A stretch of DNA of 15,543 nucleotides from Bacteroidales bacterium (GTDB taxonomy: Bacteria; Bacteroidota; Bacteroidia; Bacteroidales; UBA4181), in NCBI GenBank assembly GCA_031264715.1, contig JAISDP010000173.1, positions 1-15,543 on the forward strand, written 5' to 3'. Below are positions 6,717-15,543 of the stretch, in pieces. Made by a program: the position numbers and the translations under genes. The stretch's first letter is position 1. Each line of letters begins with the position of its first letter. Under the pieces are notes generated by a model. It made no database searches, was not told the origin of the DNA, and saw nothing but the letters and a program-made list of their open reading frames with translations.

Positions 6717-9700
6717 TTAAAATTTAATACTTACGCCTACCATTACTGTACGCGGGCTGGGATAGTATCCAAGGTCGATACTCGACGCCCAGTCTTCCTC
6801 TCCGCCGTAGCCAATTTCCGGATCCATGCCGGAGTAGCCGGTGAGGGTGTACAGGTTCTGGACAGCCACGTATAGACGCAATTGCGATATGGGTACATTC
6901 TTCATGATACGCTTGAAATCGTATCCGAAGGTGATGTTGCTGATCCGCCAGTAATCGCCGTTTTCGATAAACCTTTCGGAGATGTACTGCCAGTCGATGT
7001 GCGTGCCGGATGTCAGGCGGGGAATGGTATTGGAAGTTCCTTCGCCGTGCCAGTAGCCAAGGATATCGCGTGTGTAATTCTGGCGGGGATAGCTGGCAAA
7101 CGAACGGTACGATTTGGCTATTTGATAGCCCAACATGCCGTTGGTCATCACGGAGAGGTCAAAACCCTTCCATTCGGCATTCAAGGCAAGTCCAAAAGTC
7201 ATATCGGGGTGGGGATTACCCATCATGACACGATCTTCCGGGGTAATTTTACCATCGCCGTTCTGATCAATGTAACGGAGGTCGCCCGGACGCGCGTCGG
7301 GTTGTATCCTTTGCCCGTCCCTGACATAATCCAGTACGTCCTTTTCGTTCTGGAAAATACCGGACGTTTGGTAACCGATGAAATACCCAATCGGATAACC
7401 AACCTGCGCCCTGAACAATTCCTCGGTACCTTCGCTCAATACGCCGATAGGCCCGTAGATGATCCCTTCTTCATTGGCGATACGCAATACTTTATTGACG
7501 TTTTTGGACAGGTTTGCCCTGACGCCATACCGGAAATCGCGTATGTGGTCGTTCCACCCCACGCTGACTTCTATTCCGCGGTTACGCACGTCGCCGCCAT
7601 TAACGTAGGGAGCGCCTGTGCCATAGGTATCCAGGACAGGAGCGCGTACCAGCCAGTCTTTGGTGAGTTTGTTGTACCAGTCGAACACAAACGACAGGCG
7701 GTTTTTCAGGAAACTGGCATCCAGGCCTATGTCGGTTTGTTCAGATGTTTCCCAGGTCACGTCAGGATTGGCCAAGATGTCGGGATAAGCCCCAGTGGTT
7801 TTTGTCTTTTTATCCGTACCGAAAAAATAATCTACACCATCAAAGGAAATGGTAGACAGGTATTGGAAATTGGGAATGGACTGGTTGCCGTTTTGTCCCC
7901 AGCTGGCGCGTACTTTCAATTGGTTGAGCCACGAATTAGCCGGTTCCATGAAGGCTTCCCGGCTGATGTCCCATCCGGCCGATACCGAAGGGAAGACGCC
8001 CCAGCGATGGCCTTTCGCGAAATTGGACGAGCCGTCGGTTCTCATGACCGCCGAGGCCATGTACCTTTCCTTGAAGTTGTAATTAATACGCCCGAAGTAG
8101 GAGAGAAGACCTCCTTTTCCCCATGGGCCGCCGCTCACATAAGTCCGTGCGGGATCAATCCTTTTTGTATTGCTAAGCCAGGCATGGTCGAAGTCGGTAA
8201 AAATTGAACCCGTGTTGCTGCCGTCCATACTTTCGCCCAGCCCCCACCGTTCGGCGGATGTACCCGCCAGTACGTTGAAGTGGTGGTTTGTCATTAAGCG
8301 GAAATCATATGATATGGTATTTTCGAACAGCCAGGATAACCCCATGTACATGCTGGCAGATACCTGATCTTCCTCACTGTCCTTGAAATGTAGCCGGTCC
8401 AGGTAAAAGCTGGGGGAATAAGCGCGGCGACGGCCTGCCGAATAAGTAGCGCCAAAGCTCATGCGATAAATCAGGTTCTTGACAGGTTGCAGCGTCATGT
8501 ACACGTTACCTTTCAGGTAATAATCGCCGGTAGCGCTTTGCGACCGCCCGTAATACAGGTCTGCAATCGGGTTCATTTCTTCGGGATACCAGGCAATGGC
8601 GCCATGATAGCTGCCGTCGTCATTGTAAGCCGGCTGGAAAGGGTTTGCCTTCAACGCATTGTTGATGTCGTTCCAGTAAATATCATCGGTTCCGATATCC
8701 AGCCCGCGCTTTTGGGTGTAAGCAAAGGTCAGGTTTTCACCTGCTTTCAGCAAATCGAAATCCTTGTGTTTGAACAATGTGTGTTCGGTATTGATACGGA
8801 CAGTGAAACGCTGGTAGTTCGATTCAATGTTCTTCCCGCCGATAGTACCATCCTGGGTTGTATAACCCAAACCGAGCGAATAAACCGACCGATCGGTTCC
8901 CCCGGTGATATTCAGGGCATGGTTCTGGATGGGAGCGTCCTTGTTCATCATTTCCTCGAGCCAGTTGGTTCCGTTCCATGTGCCGGCCTGGATTTGATCC
9001 CAGTTGGGCACCAGTGAAGCAAAGTCCCAAAGGGGTTTACCGTCGCTCATGTTGGCTTCGTTCATGATAAAGGCGTATTCCTTGGCATTCAGCAACGGCG
9101 CTTTCTTGTAGATATTCTGCAGGCCCAGGTAGCCGTCGTATTGCACTACTGCCTTACCCGGACGTCCTTGCTTGGTAGTCACCATGATAACGCCATTGGC
9201 AGCGCGCGCGCCATAAATGGCAGCCGATGCAGCGTCTTTTAATACGTCTACCGATTCAATATCCGTAGTATTCAGCACATTGATGTCGGCGCCCACCACC
9301 CCGTCGATGATGAACAAAGGCCGTGCATCGCCTATTGTTCCCAAACCGCGTATGACTACATGGAATCCTTCTCCGGGTTTACCGTTTACCTTGGTGATGT
9401 TTACACCGGGGGTTTGCCCCTGCAATGCGCCCAATGTGTTCACCGTGTTCAGCGCGGCGATCTGTTCGCCTTTTACCTGCACGGTAGCCCCGGTAACCAG
9501 CCTTTTCTTCTGTACGCCGTACCCGACAACAACAACTTCTTCAAGCTGCTGCGTGTCTTCAACCAGGGTTACCTGCAAGTCCCTGTTGTCGCCAACTTCC
9601 ATTTCCCTGCTCACGTAGCCGATGAAGGAGAATACCAGTACGGCGTCCCGGTTGGGTACGGGAATGGAGAATTTACCGCCGGCATCGGTAACCACGCCAA

Positions 9701-9926
9701 CAGTTGTTCCTTTGATCAGGATATTCACGCCCGGCATGGTTTCGCCCGCTTCGTCGGTAACTGCGCCGGTAACGGTTATTTGCTGCAATGCCTGCGCCGC
9801 CACAGTTTCCGAATGTTCGCCCGCCATTGCGAAAACTGAACCGGCAAATAAAACAATACAAGTTACAACGGGTATCTTCCAATGTTGCTTTGAGGGTTTA
9901 AGACCCTGTCGGTTTGATGGGTTCAT
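6717..9926 (-). CDS. susC: SusC/RagA-family TonB-dependent outer-membrane transporter
   Basis: A 1069-residue TonB-dependent importer. After an N-terminal signal segment (hydrophobic core about 18-36) comes a carboxypeptidase-regulatory-like beta domain (about 50-125, GAVTDEAGETMPGVNILIKG). Next are the TonB box region LEEVVVVGYG (128-137), a plug domain (about 142-257, with VIRGLGTIGDARPLFIIDG and DAASAAIYGARAANGVIMV), and a long barrel ending in GVSIKF with the C-terminal Phe expected for assembly by Bam. No STN secretin-like domain is present, so it probably does not signal to an anti-sigma factor. It pairs with the SusD directly downstream and would take up oligosaccharide into the periplasm using TonB energy. 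It starts 42 bp after the acetyltransferase gene. The substrate cannot be deduced. susC is a family label. Confidence 0.96.
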   Translation of the reverse strand: MNPSNRQGLKPSKQHWKIPVVTCIVLFAGSVFAMAGEHSETVAAQALQQITVTGAVTDEAGETMPGVNILIKGTTVGVVTDAGGKFSIPVPNRDAVLVFSFIGYVSREMEVGDNRDLQVTLVEDTQQLEEVVVVGYGVQKKRLVTGATVQVKGEQIAALNTVNTLGALQGQTPGVNITKVNGKPGEGFHVVIRGLGTIGDARPLFIIDGVVGADINVLNTTDIESVDVLKDAASAAIYGARAANGVIMVTTKQGRPGKAVVQYDGYLGLQNIYKKAPLLNAKEYAFIMNEANMSDGKPLWDFASLVPNWDQIQAGTWNGTNWLEEMMNKDAPIQNHALNITGGTDRSVYSLGLGYTTQDGTIGGKNIESNYQRFTVRINTEHTLFKHKDFDLLKAGENLTFAYTQKRGLDIGTDDIYWNDINNALKANPFQPAYNDDGSYHGAIAWYPEEMNPIADLYYGRSQSATGDYYLKGNVYMTLQPVKNLIYRMSFGATYSAGRRRAYSPSFYLDRLHFKDSEEDQVSASMYMGLSWLFENTISYDFRLMTNHHFNVLAGTSAERWGLGESMDGSNTGSIFTDFDHAWLSNTKRIDPARTYVSGGPWGKGGLLSYFGRINYNFKERYMASAVMRTDGSSNFAKGHRWGVFPSVSAGWDISREAFMEPANSWLNQLKVRASWGQNGNQSIPNFQYLSTISFDGVDYFFGTDKKTKTTGAYPDILANPDVTWETSEQTDIGLDASFLKNRLSFVFDWYNKLTKDWLVRAPVLDTYGTGAPYVNGGDVRNRGIEVSVGWNDHIRDFRYGVRANLSKNVNKVLRIANEEGIIYGPIGVLSEGTEELFRAQVGYPIGYFIGYQTSGIFQNEKDVLDYVRDGQRIQPDARPGDLRYIDQNGDGKITPEDRVMMGNPHPDMTFGLALNAEWKGFDLSVMTNGMLGYQIAKSYRSFASYPRQNYTRDILGYWHGEGTSNTIPRLTSGTHIDWQYISERFIENGDYWRISNITFGYDFKRIMKNVPISQLRLYVAVQNLYTLTGYSGMDPEIGYGGEEDWASSIDLGYYPSPRTVMVGVSIKF

Positions 9927-9968
9927 AAATTGTTAAATCATTTGGTGAAGTATCATATCACAGGCTTG

Positions 9969-11138
9969 TTATATTTTCAATTTGATATGTAATTTTCCTA
10001 AAAGCGCGGTCAATCCTGTCACCAGTAGTGCAAATGCCAACGACTTCGCCAATCCCAGGGGATACATGAGTATTGCTTCGGGAAAATGAACCGACGCCAG
10101 TTCGAACACATTATATATAATGTATGGTAACAGGTAACAGGTGAGGGTTGCTGTACCGGCGGGTTGAATCACCCGGAAAATATTCTCCAATCCTCCGATT
10201 TCGACCAGCCAGTAGATGAAAACATACAGAATGGCTGCGATCCCGATGCATAAAAATACCCATGTGGGCGTAGCTTTTATTTTTGATATGATCCAGAACG
10301 GATGTACCAGAAAACCGGCCACAATCATCACGCATCCCGAAAGGATGAGAATACCCAGAATCCTGTTAACGGAGAAACGTCCGGAATATTTCAGAAACAG
10401 CAGGGAAATGATCAGACCGGCCATCGAAAGGGCATGCAAAGCGCCGTTGCCGACAACAATGCCATCGAAAAAGCCGAGCCAATGGTTCGAACCGGCCATG
10501 CACAGGAGGATGAAAAAGAGCAGGACGCCCGACTGTGCGAAAAACCGGTTCCGTATAATCAGGTAGATGAGAGCGCAGAGGAAATATGTCCACCCGATCA
10601 GCCCCAATATTCCCCACCAGTGTGTTTGCATGTATCCGCCTCCGGTATCGCGGAAAACAAGCGCCAATACGATGAGCAGTGCAATGCCTGCGATCCGGCA
10701 AGCGCTAAAGAGGTATTTTTCCCACCCGGCGGCTTTGGGATATACGTTCCATACTAAGAAAAAGCCTGTTACCATGAGGATAATGAACACGGGCCGACCA
10801 ATGCCGACAGTTTCGGATAATCCCGATTCCATATTTACGGAAAAAACTCCCATAATAATGAGGGCAAATGAACGCAGTATGATGTGCTTTGCGATCAGCA
10901 GCCCGGATTGTCCTTTTGCAATGCGGCTTTCGATGGCAAAGGGAATCGACATTCCCAAAACAAAAAGGAAACAGGGAAATACAATGTCCGAAAAACCAAG
11001 GAAATCTTCGTTGGCGCCGGCATGTTCCAACCAGTGCGGAACACCCGAGAGCGTCCACAGATCGTTGACGAAGATCATGCACAACATGGTCAATGCCCTG
11101 AATACATCAATTGATGCGATTCGCTTAGATGCTGCCAT
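9969..11138 (-). CDS. HGSNAT/NagX-like (COG4299) membrane acetyltransferase
   Basis: A 389-residue polytopic inner-membrane protein with about ten or eleven hydrophobic helices. The N-terminus, RIASIDVFRALTMLCMIFVN, then a His-Ala pair (His39) and DIVFPCFLFVLGMSI, follows the pattern of heparan-alpha-glucosaminide N-acetyltransferase. In the human enzyme, the His in KHASWNGLTVADLVFP carries the acetyl group across the membrane. The equivalent His39 and the Asp-Ile-Val-Phe-Pro motif are kept. The family moves acetyl from cytoplasmic acetyl-CoA to an amino sugar on the other side of the membrane. It is the first gene of the leftward operon, ahead of SusC, which suggests it handles sugar released from the imported glycan. 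That could be a glucosamine-containing one, but this is inference. Another acyl acceptor is possible. Confidence 0.75.
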   Translation of the reverse strand: MAASKRIASIDVFRALTMLCMIFVNDLWTLSGVPHWLEHAGANEDFLGFSDIVFPCFLFVLGMSIPFAIESRIAKGQSGLLIAKHIILRSFALIIMGVFSVNMESGLSETVGIGRPVFIILMVTGFFLVWNVYPKAAGWEKYLFSACRIAGIALLIVLALVFRDTGGGYMQTHWWGILGLIGWTYFLCALIYLIIRNRFFAQSGVLLFFILLCMAGSNHWLGFFDGIVVGNGALHALSMAGLIISLLFLKYSGRFSVNRILGILILSGCVMIVAGFLVHPFWIISKIKATPTWVFLCIGIAAILYVFIYWLVEIGGLENIFRVIQPAGTATLTCYLLPYIIYNVFELASVHFPEAILMYPLGLAKSLAFALLVTGLTALLGKLHIKLKI

Positions 11139-11222
11139 TTATATATGCTATTTTTAAAATCCCTGGAAAGTTTCTGCAATATTATCGGAAATAGCGTTCA
11201 CGGTGGTTTAAATGCTGTCTTT

Positions 11223-11294
11223 AAAGGTTTGAACTTTGACGGGTTGCATCAAAATAAGGTTTAAAATCTATCCGAAAAGGTTTGCAAATTGACG
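11223..11294. promoter_or_regulatory. Phased direct repeats, candidate operator of the HTCS regulator
   Basis: Two 19-base repeats, 11223-11241 and 11276-11294, match at 16 positions (AAAGGTTTG then TTGACG) and start exactly 53 bp apart. A third half-site, AAGGTTT, lies at 11256-11262. The three AAGGTTT cores start at 11224, 11256 and 11277, so the spacings are 32 and 21 bp, about three and two helical turns. A weak leftward -7 box, TAATATTG on the - strand (11184-11177), lies 39 bp beyond the nearest repeat, with no clear -33 box. That is typical of an activator-dependent promoter for the acetyltransferase-SusC-SusD operon. Confidence 0.5.
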
Positions 11295-11364
11295 TAAAAA
11301 TAACGCATACTGTTCATATATTGTCAATTGATATGATTACATGCAAAAAAACATATCTCAAATT

Positions 11365-11397
11365 TTTGATGATGTCGTTTTATTTTTTGTAAGTTTA
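11365..11397 (+). promoter_or_regulatory. Candidate promoter of the HTCS gene
   Basis: TTTG at 11365-11368 and TAAGTTTA at 11390-11397 (one mismatch to TAnnTTTG) are 21 bases apart. Transcription would begin about a dozen bases before the ATG at 11416. This supports that start rather than the in-frame ATG at 11341, which lies upstream of the promoter. Confidence 0.4.
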
Positions 11398-11415
11398 AGG
11401 TGTGATTTTTCCATT

Positions 11416-14400
11416 ATGAGAACATTTGTAGTCATCTTACTTTTGTGTTATACAAGCGCCCTTTCAGGCAATTCGTTCAGGCACCTTAATGTTGCCGACG
11501 GATTGAGCAGCCGCCGCGTATACCAGGTCAAGCAGGATTCAGCCGGCTTCATGTGGTTTTTTACTTATTCGGGTATCGACCGGTACGATGGATCGGAAAT
11601 ACGTCATTATGCGCCCGATGAAATGGTACAGGCGCCCAAAAACACGCTGTTCCTGACAAAGCTATTGCTCGACAGGGATAAGAATATATGGGTTGCGATG
11701 ACGGATGGGAAAATATTTTATTATGACCGGAAACTGGACGGGTTTATTCTCCGCATCGACCTTGCCCGGCACCTGAAAGACCAGGCCATTATGCTTACCT
11801 CGGCTGTGTTTGACCGGGATAAACTGTGGCTTTGCATGTCCACGGGCCTGTATTGTTTTGATTTGCCGGAAAACAGGCTTGATTTTATTTCGAGTTTTGG
11901 GGGAGAGCAGGTTATTGTTGCAACAGCGCAAAATGACCGGACGCTGTACGTGGGCACTCAAAGAAATGTATATCGTTTGGAGCGGAACAGCGAGGGTAAT
12001 TTTTCCGTCCAGCCGCTTATACCGGGTATATCATCGGATATCGGGGTCGAGTCTTTGATGGTTCATCAAAACAAACTGTATGTGGGAACTTTTTCGAATA
12101 GCCTGCTGATTGTCAATTTGACGGATCATAAGGTTGTTTCTTTGGGCCATACCATACCCAACGTTCCCGTCAGGACCATCACGCCAGCCGCCGATGGGCG
12201 GATTTTCATCGGCGCGGATGGTGCGGGGTTTTACAGTATCAGCGCCAAAACCGGTCAGTTGATAGAAAAATATATTTCAAACGAGGATGTCAGCACAGGC
12301 TTGAAGGGAAACACGGTTTGCGATATTTGTGTGGATGCCTGCAATTATGTGTGGGTTGCTACCACTACCAACGGGATCAGCATCCTCGGCCCGCAACTGT
12401 CGGAAACCAGTATCGTGCGGCACGAGTATAAAAACGACAATTCGCTGGCCGATAATCATGTGAATGCGATCCTGGAAGATTCGGGCGGCGATTTGTGGTA
12501 TGGAACCAACAATGGTGTGAGCCTGTATCGCGTTAAAAGCAAAGCATGGAAACATTTCCTTAGGGAAAAGGAAGAAACAGGCGCTGTGATCCTGGCGCTT
12601 TGCGAAGATGCCGACGGGCATATATGGGCGGGCGGGTTCGGCATTGGGGCTTTTTGTATCGACAAGCATACTGGCAGGGTTTATTCGCTTCCTGCCAGGC
12701 AGTCTTCGTCCGGATTATCGACCAATTACATCTATTCCATATATGCAGATGACCGCGATGTGTGGTTTGGCGGAATAAACGGGGCATTGACGCAATACAA
12801 TATCCGAACGGGAACATACCGGTATCATGATGTTGACTGTATATATGACATCCAGCCGGGGGACGACCGTATCCTGCTGCTGTCGTCGTGCATGGGCCTG
12901 ATCATCCTGAACAGGGACAACGGCAGTATTGTGTCCGGAGCATTTAACGATTACCCTGTCCGCAGCCTGTACAGGTCGTCGGATGGCAATCTGTGGCTGG
13001 CAACGGACGGAAGGGGACTGATATGCTACGACATGGATACCGGCAACACCGATTTTTATACCATGGAAAACGAAACCGCATCCAATTCGATCCTGAGCAT
13101 CCGGCAGGACAAAACAGGCCGGATATGGTTCAGTTCCGAGAACGGGCTTTATTGTGTCGATCCCCGCAACAGGCAGATCATCAATATGGACGCTTATGTG
13201 GCAATAGGGAACGATTATAATGCAAATGCTTCGCTCAAGCGGAAAAACGGGAAGCTGGTTTTCGGCACGGCCAATGGAGCGGTGGAGTTCTCTCCGAATT
13301 TTGTGCTGGATGATGATCAGCCTGTAAAATTAATATTTACCGATTTCAGGCTTTTCAACAAGCCTGCAAAGATCAACAGCGAAGATTCGCCCCTGAAATG
13401 CGCCATCAACGAAACGGAACTGATTTCGCTGAAGTACAGTCAAAATTCTTTTTCTTTTTCCTTTTCATCCATCAATTACAGTTACCTGAATAAGACACAA
13501 TACCGGTGCATGTTGGAAGGTTTTGAAGATAGCTGGCAGGAGGCGGCCGGTCAGGCGGGCTACACCAACATCAGCCCGGGCAGGTACGAGTTCAGGCTAA
13601 GGGCGGTAAACACGCTTACCCGGGAAACGGCAGATGAGAGGGTGATCACTGTTATTATCGCCAAACCCTTATGGGCAACCGATTGGGCTTTTATGATCTA
13701 TTTCGGCTTTTTTGCGATCCTGGTACTGTTTGTCGTCCGGTACATCCGCACGCAAATGGAAGAAAGAAATTCAAAGGAGAAGATCAATTTTTTCGTAAAT
13801 CTCGCCCATGACATCCGCACGCCGGTTGCATTGATAAAAGCGCCGTTGAGCGAGCTGGAGCGCGAAAACCTGACGGCATACGGCAGGAAAACACTTTCCA
13901 TAGCCCTTAAAAACACTGACAAGCTGTCGTCGATGATATCGCAGTTGCTGGATTTCCAAAAGGCCGATTCAATGTCGATGAAGCTGGTGGTTACCAAAAA
14001 CAATCTTTACGCGTACCTTAGGGAAAAGTTTGTTTTTTTTAAGGTCGCAGCACGGCAGAAAGGAGTCCGTTTAGAGATGAAAGCCGATTTCGAGCGCCTG
14101 GAGGTATACTTCGATCGAAATAAAATGGACAAGATCATCGACAACCTGTTGTCCAACGCAATCAAATACACTCCCGAAAAAGGTTTTGTGCATATGGCGG
14201 CTACTCGCGACAGCGAAAAATGGTCGCTGGAAGTGACTGATACGGGAATAGGGATACCCGCCGCGGAACAGAAAAACCTGTTTACACAGTTCTACCGCGC
14301 TAAAAACGCGATCAACTCGAAGGAAAGCGGCTCGGGTATCGGCCTTCTCCTGACCAGGAAACTGGTACAGCTTCATGGCGGGGATATTCAGTTTTCGAGT

Positions 14401-15261
14401 GTTGAGGACGGCGGATCGTCGTTCAAGGTCTGTTTCCCTGTAAAAATTTCGAAAGCCGACATCATGCAGGATATGGATTTCGCGGAAGACGAAGAAGTCC
14501 AATCCGGAAAAAATGCCGGGGAAAGGATACTGGTTGTTGAGGACAATGATGATATGAGGGCTTACCTGAATGATACGCTTTCGAAGGAACACCAGGTATT
14601 TGAACTTTCGGACGGACAGCAGGTCATCGAACAGGTCGGGAAAATCAACCCCGATATCATTATTTCAGATATTCTGATGCCCCACCTGAATGGCGACGAG
14701 ATGTGCCGGATACTGAAATCATCAATCGAAACAAGCCATATACCGATCATATTGTTGACTGCTTTGAACGACAGGGAAAATATTATCAAGGGACTGGAAT
14801 ACGGCGCCGATGATTATATTGTCAAGCCTTTCGATTCGGCTGTCTTGAAAGCCCGCATCCGGAATATTATCGACAACAGGGGAAAACTAAGGGAAACGCT
14901 TTTGTCCGGTCACGACCGGAAAGAGGAAGTAGATTACCCGAACCCGCTGGATAAGGAGTTTATGGAAAAAGTCATTGCATCCATTGAAGAGGAACTTGCC
15001 AGCCCGGAGTTTTCCATTAACGGCTTGTGCATGTCGATTGGCATGAGCCGGACTCCGTTTTACCATAAGTTGAAGACATTAACCGGCATGTCGCCCAACC
15101 AGTTTATCAAAACCCTCCGTTTGAACAAAGCCAGGGAACTGCTCCAATCGAAACGTTACAATGTTTCCGAAGTGGCTATTATCGTCGGGTTTTCCGATTC
15201 AAAATATTTCAGTACGAGTTTCAAAAAACAATTCGGGTACAGTCCCAGTAAATTCGGGTAA
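11416..15261 (+). CDS. Hybrid two-component system sensor/regulator (HTCS) of the polysaccharide-utilisation locus
   Basis: One 1281-residue protein combines sensor, kinase and transcription factor. Numbering from Met at 11416: signal peptide (about 1-19); about 14 Reg_prop beta-propeller repeats with DxxGxxW signatures such as DSGGDLWYGTNNGV, two seven-bladed propellers in the periplasm; a Y_Y_Y domain (about 675-745); one membrane helix (about 758-778); a HisKA domain with phosphoacceptor His798 in LAHDIRTP. Then come an HATPase domain (Asn910 and Asn914, DTGIGIP, GSGIGLLLTRKLVQLHGG), a receiver with Asp1085 in SDILMP and Lys1137, and an AraC-type helix-turn-helix (about 1180-1281). Such proteins bind an oligosaccharide and activate the neighbouring susC/D operon; here that operon is divergent. 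The frame is open 25 codons further upstream (ATG 11341), but only the later Met is followed directly by a signal peptide. All catalytic residues are present. Confidence 0.96.
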   Translation: MRTFVVILLLCYTSALSGNSFRHLNVADGLSSRRVYQVKQDSAGFMWFFTYSGIDRYDGSEIRHYAPDEMVQAPKNTLFLTKLLLDRDKNIWVAMTDGKIFYYDRKLDGFILRIDLARHLKDQAIMLTSAVFDRDKLWLCMSTGLYCFDLPENRLDFISSFGGEQVIVATAQNDRTLYVGTQRNVYRLERNSEGNFSVQPLIPGISSDIGVESLMVHQNKLYVGTFSNSLLIVNLTDHKVVSLGHTIPNVPVRTITPAADGRIFIGADGAGFYSISAKTGQLIEKYISNEDVSTGLKGNTVCDICVDACNYVWVATTTNGISILGPQLSETSIVRHEYKNDNSLADNHVNAILEDSGGDLWYGTNNGVSLYRVKSKAWKHFLREKEETGAVILALCEDADGHIWAGGFGIGAFCIDKHTGRVYSLPARQSSSGLSTNYIYSIYADDRDVWFGGINGALTQYNIRTGTYRYHDVDCIYDIQPGDDRILLLSSCMGLIILNRDNGSIVSGAFNDYPVRSLYRSSDGNLWLATDGRGLICYDMDTGNTDFYTMENETASNSILSIRQDKTGRIWFSSENGLYCVDPRNRQIINMDAYVAIGNDYNANASLKRKNGKLVFGTANGAVEFSPNFVLDDDQPVKLIFTDFRLFNKPAKINSEDSPLKCAINETELISLKYSQNSFSFSFSSINYSYLNKTQYRCMLEGFEDSWQEAAGQAGYTNISPGRYEFRLRAVNTLTRETADERVITVIIAKPLWATDWAFMIYFGFFAILVLFVVRYIRTQMEERNSKEKINFFVNLAHDIRTPVALIKAPLSELERENLTAYGRKTLSIALKNTDKLSSMISQLLDFQKADSMSMKLVVTKNNLYAYLREKFVFFKVAARQKGVRLEMKADFERLEVYFDRNKMDKIIDNLLSNAIKYTPEKGFVHMAATRDSEKWSLEVTDTGIGIPAAEQKNLFTQFYRAKNAINSKESGSGIGLLLTRKLVQLHGGDIQFSSVEDGGSSFKVCFPVKISKADIMQDMDFAEDEEVQSGKNAGERILVVEDNDDMRAYLNDTLSKEHQVFELSDGQQVIEQVGKINPDIIISDILMPHLNGDEMCRILKSSIETSHIPIILLTALNDRENIIKGLEYGADDYIVKPFDSAVLKARIRNIIDNRGKLRETLLSGHDRKEEVDYPNPLDKEFMEKVIASIEEELASPEFSINGLCMSIGMSRTPFYHKLKTLTGMSPNQFIKTLRLNKARELLQSKRYNVSEVAIIVGFSDSKYFSTSFKKQFGYSPSKFG

Positions 15262-15374
15262 AATACACCGGTTATATATTATGGTATGTTTTGATGCATT
15301 TCCTTTCGGGGAAAGAATGTCCTAACGGGCAAAATACGCATGAAATAATTCACGCTTGCGATCGGATGCCGGAA

Positions 15375-15428
15375 GGCAACTTTGCGACGCGACCCCGGCA
15401 AAGTCCCCCGTTGAGCGGCAACTTCGCG
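15375..15428. repeat. Short direct and inverted repeats after the HTCS gene
   Basis: GGCAACTTTGCG (15375-15386) and GGCAACTTCGCG (15417-15428) match at 11 of 12 positions. ACTTTGC (15379-15385) can also pair with GCAAAGT (15398-15404) around a 12-base loop. No T run follows, so it is not a convincing terminator. The segment 15262-15433 holds nothing else I recognise. Confidence 0.4.
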
Positions 15429-15433
15429 TAAGG

Positions 15434-15543
15434 TTATTGTTTTATCTCTTTCCCGATTTTTTCAATCTCAGCGATACTCAGTCCGGTAGATTCGGATATC
15501 TGCTGCATGTCAATGCCCGCTTCCAACAGGATGCGTGCCGAGT
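15434..15543 (-). CDS. C-terminal end of a probable Rpn/PD-(D/E)XK nuclease-family protein (partial)
   Basis: The - strand frame from the window edge ends at TAA (15436-15434) and encodes 36 residues: an Ala-Arg-Ile-Leu-Leu-Glu-Ala-Gly-Ile-Asp start, then MQQISESTGLSIAEIEKIGK and a short lysine-rich tail. This resembles the helix-turn-helix-like C-terminal tail common in Rpn-family recombination-promoting nucleases (PDDEXK_2, often annotated as putative transposase). There, a 'leaxGvdxexIaxxTGLsxeEI' pattern follows a helical linker. The nuclease core is outside the window, so the family call rests on the tail only. It converges with the HTCS gene, 172 bp away. Confidence 0.6.
   Translation of the reverse strand, partial: SARILLEAGIDMQQISESTGLSIAEIEKIGKEIKQ

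Noticed and set aside
6882..8207. A 441-codon open frame on the + strand
   Set aside because: It lies entirely antisense to the well-supported SusC barrel and has no recognisable domain; long antisense frames are common opposite such genes.
11341..11415. Start of the HTCS at the upstream ATG
   Set aside because: The signal peptide begins at Met 11416, and a candidate promoter overlaps the upstream 25 codons.

Overview
The window reads as a piece of a Bacteroidota genome, most likely order Bacteroidales. It holds a SusC/SusD pair, a one-protein hybrid two-component regulator of the polysaccharide-utilisation type, lipoproteins carrying the Bacteroidetes surface-export signature, and promoters of the TTTG / TAnnTTTG kind. 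I cannot place it below order level from sequence alone.

Layout. (1) Bases 1-114 are the last codons of a receiver-domain protein on the + strand. (2) Bases 115-1092 carry no convincing gene but stack three different repeat structures: eight tandem 23-bp units (156-339), a ~250-bp long-hairpin, MITE-like element (369-620), and a 292-bp element (633-924). The last has 26-bp imperfect terminal inverted repeats, an exact 8-bp target-site duplication and six internal triloop hairpins. (3) On the + strand follow a membrane-anchored SpoIIE/PP2C-type phosphatase (1093-2283), with a recognisable promoter, and an aromatic amino acid ammonia-lyase (2423-3940) that closely resembles the Flavobacterium johnsoniae tyrosine ammonia-lyase. 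(4) A hairpin at 4007-4035 ends this block and the converging operon. (5) On the - strand, an apparent operon runs leftward from 11138 to 4065: a COG4299/HGSNAT-like membrane acetyltransferase, SusC, SusD, and an acidic, tryptophan-rich surface lipoprotein. (6) Divergent from it lies a large hybrid two-component sensor/regulator (11416-15261). The shared 200-bp intergenic region contains helically phased direct repeats that look like its operator. (7) The right edge holds the C-terminal end of a probable Rpn/PD-(D/E)XK nuclease-family protein on the - strand.

How the parts work together: regions 5 and 6 form a compact polysaccharide-utilisation locus. The HTCS senses a glycan fragment in the periplasm and would activate the divergent operon. 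SusC/SusD and the surface lipoprotein would capture and import the glycan, and the inner-membrane acetyltransferase may modify an amino sugar. No glycoside hydrolase or lyase lies inside the window, so the glycan cannot be named. The ammonia-lyase (probably making p-coumarate from tyrosine) stands without the aryl-polyene/flexirubin genes that usually accompany this subfamily. The most unusual material is the repeat island at 156-932.
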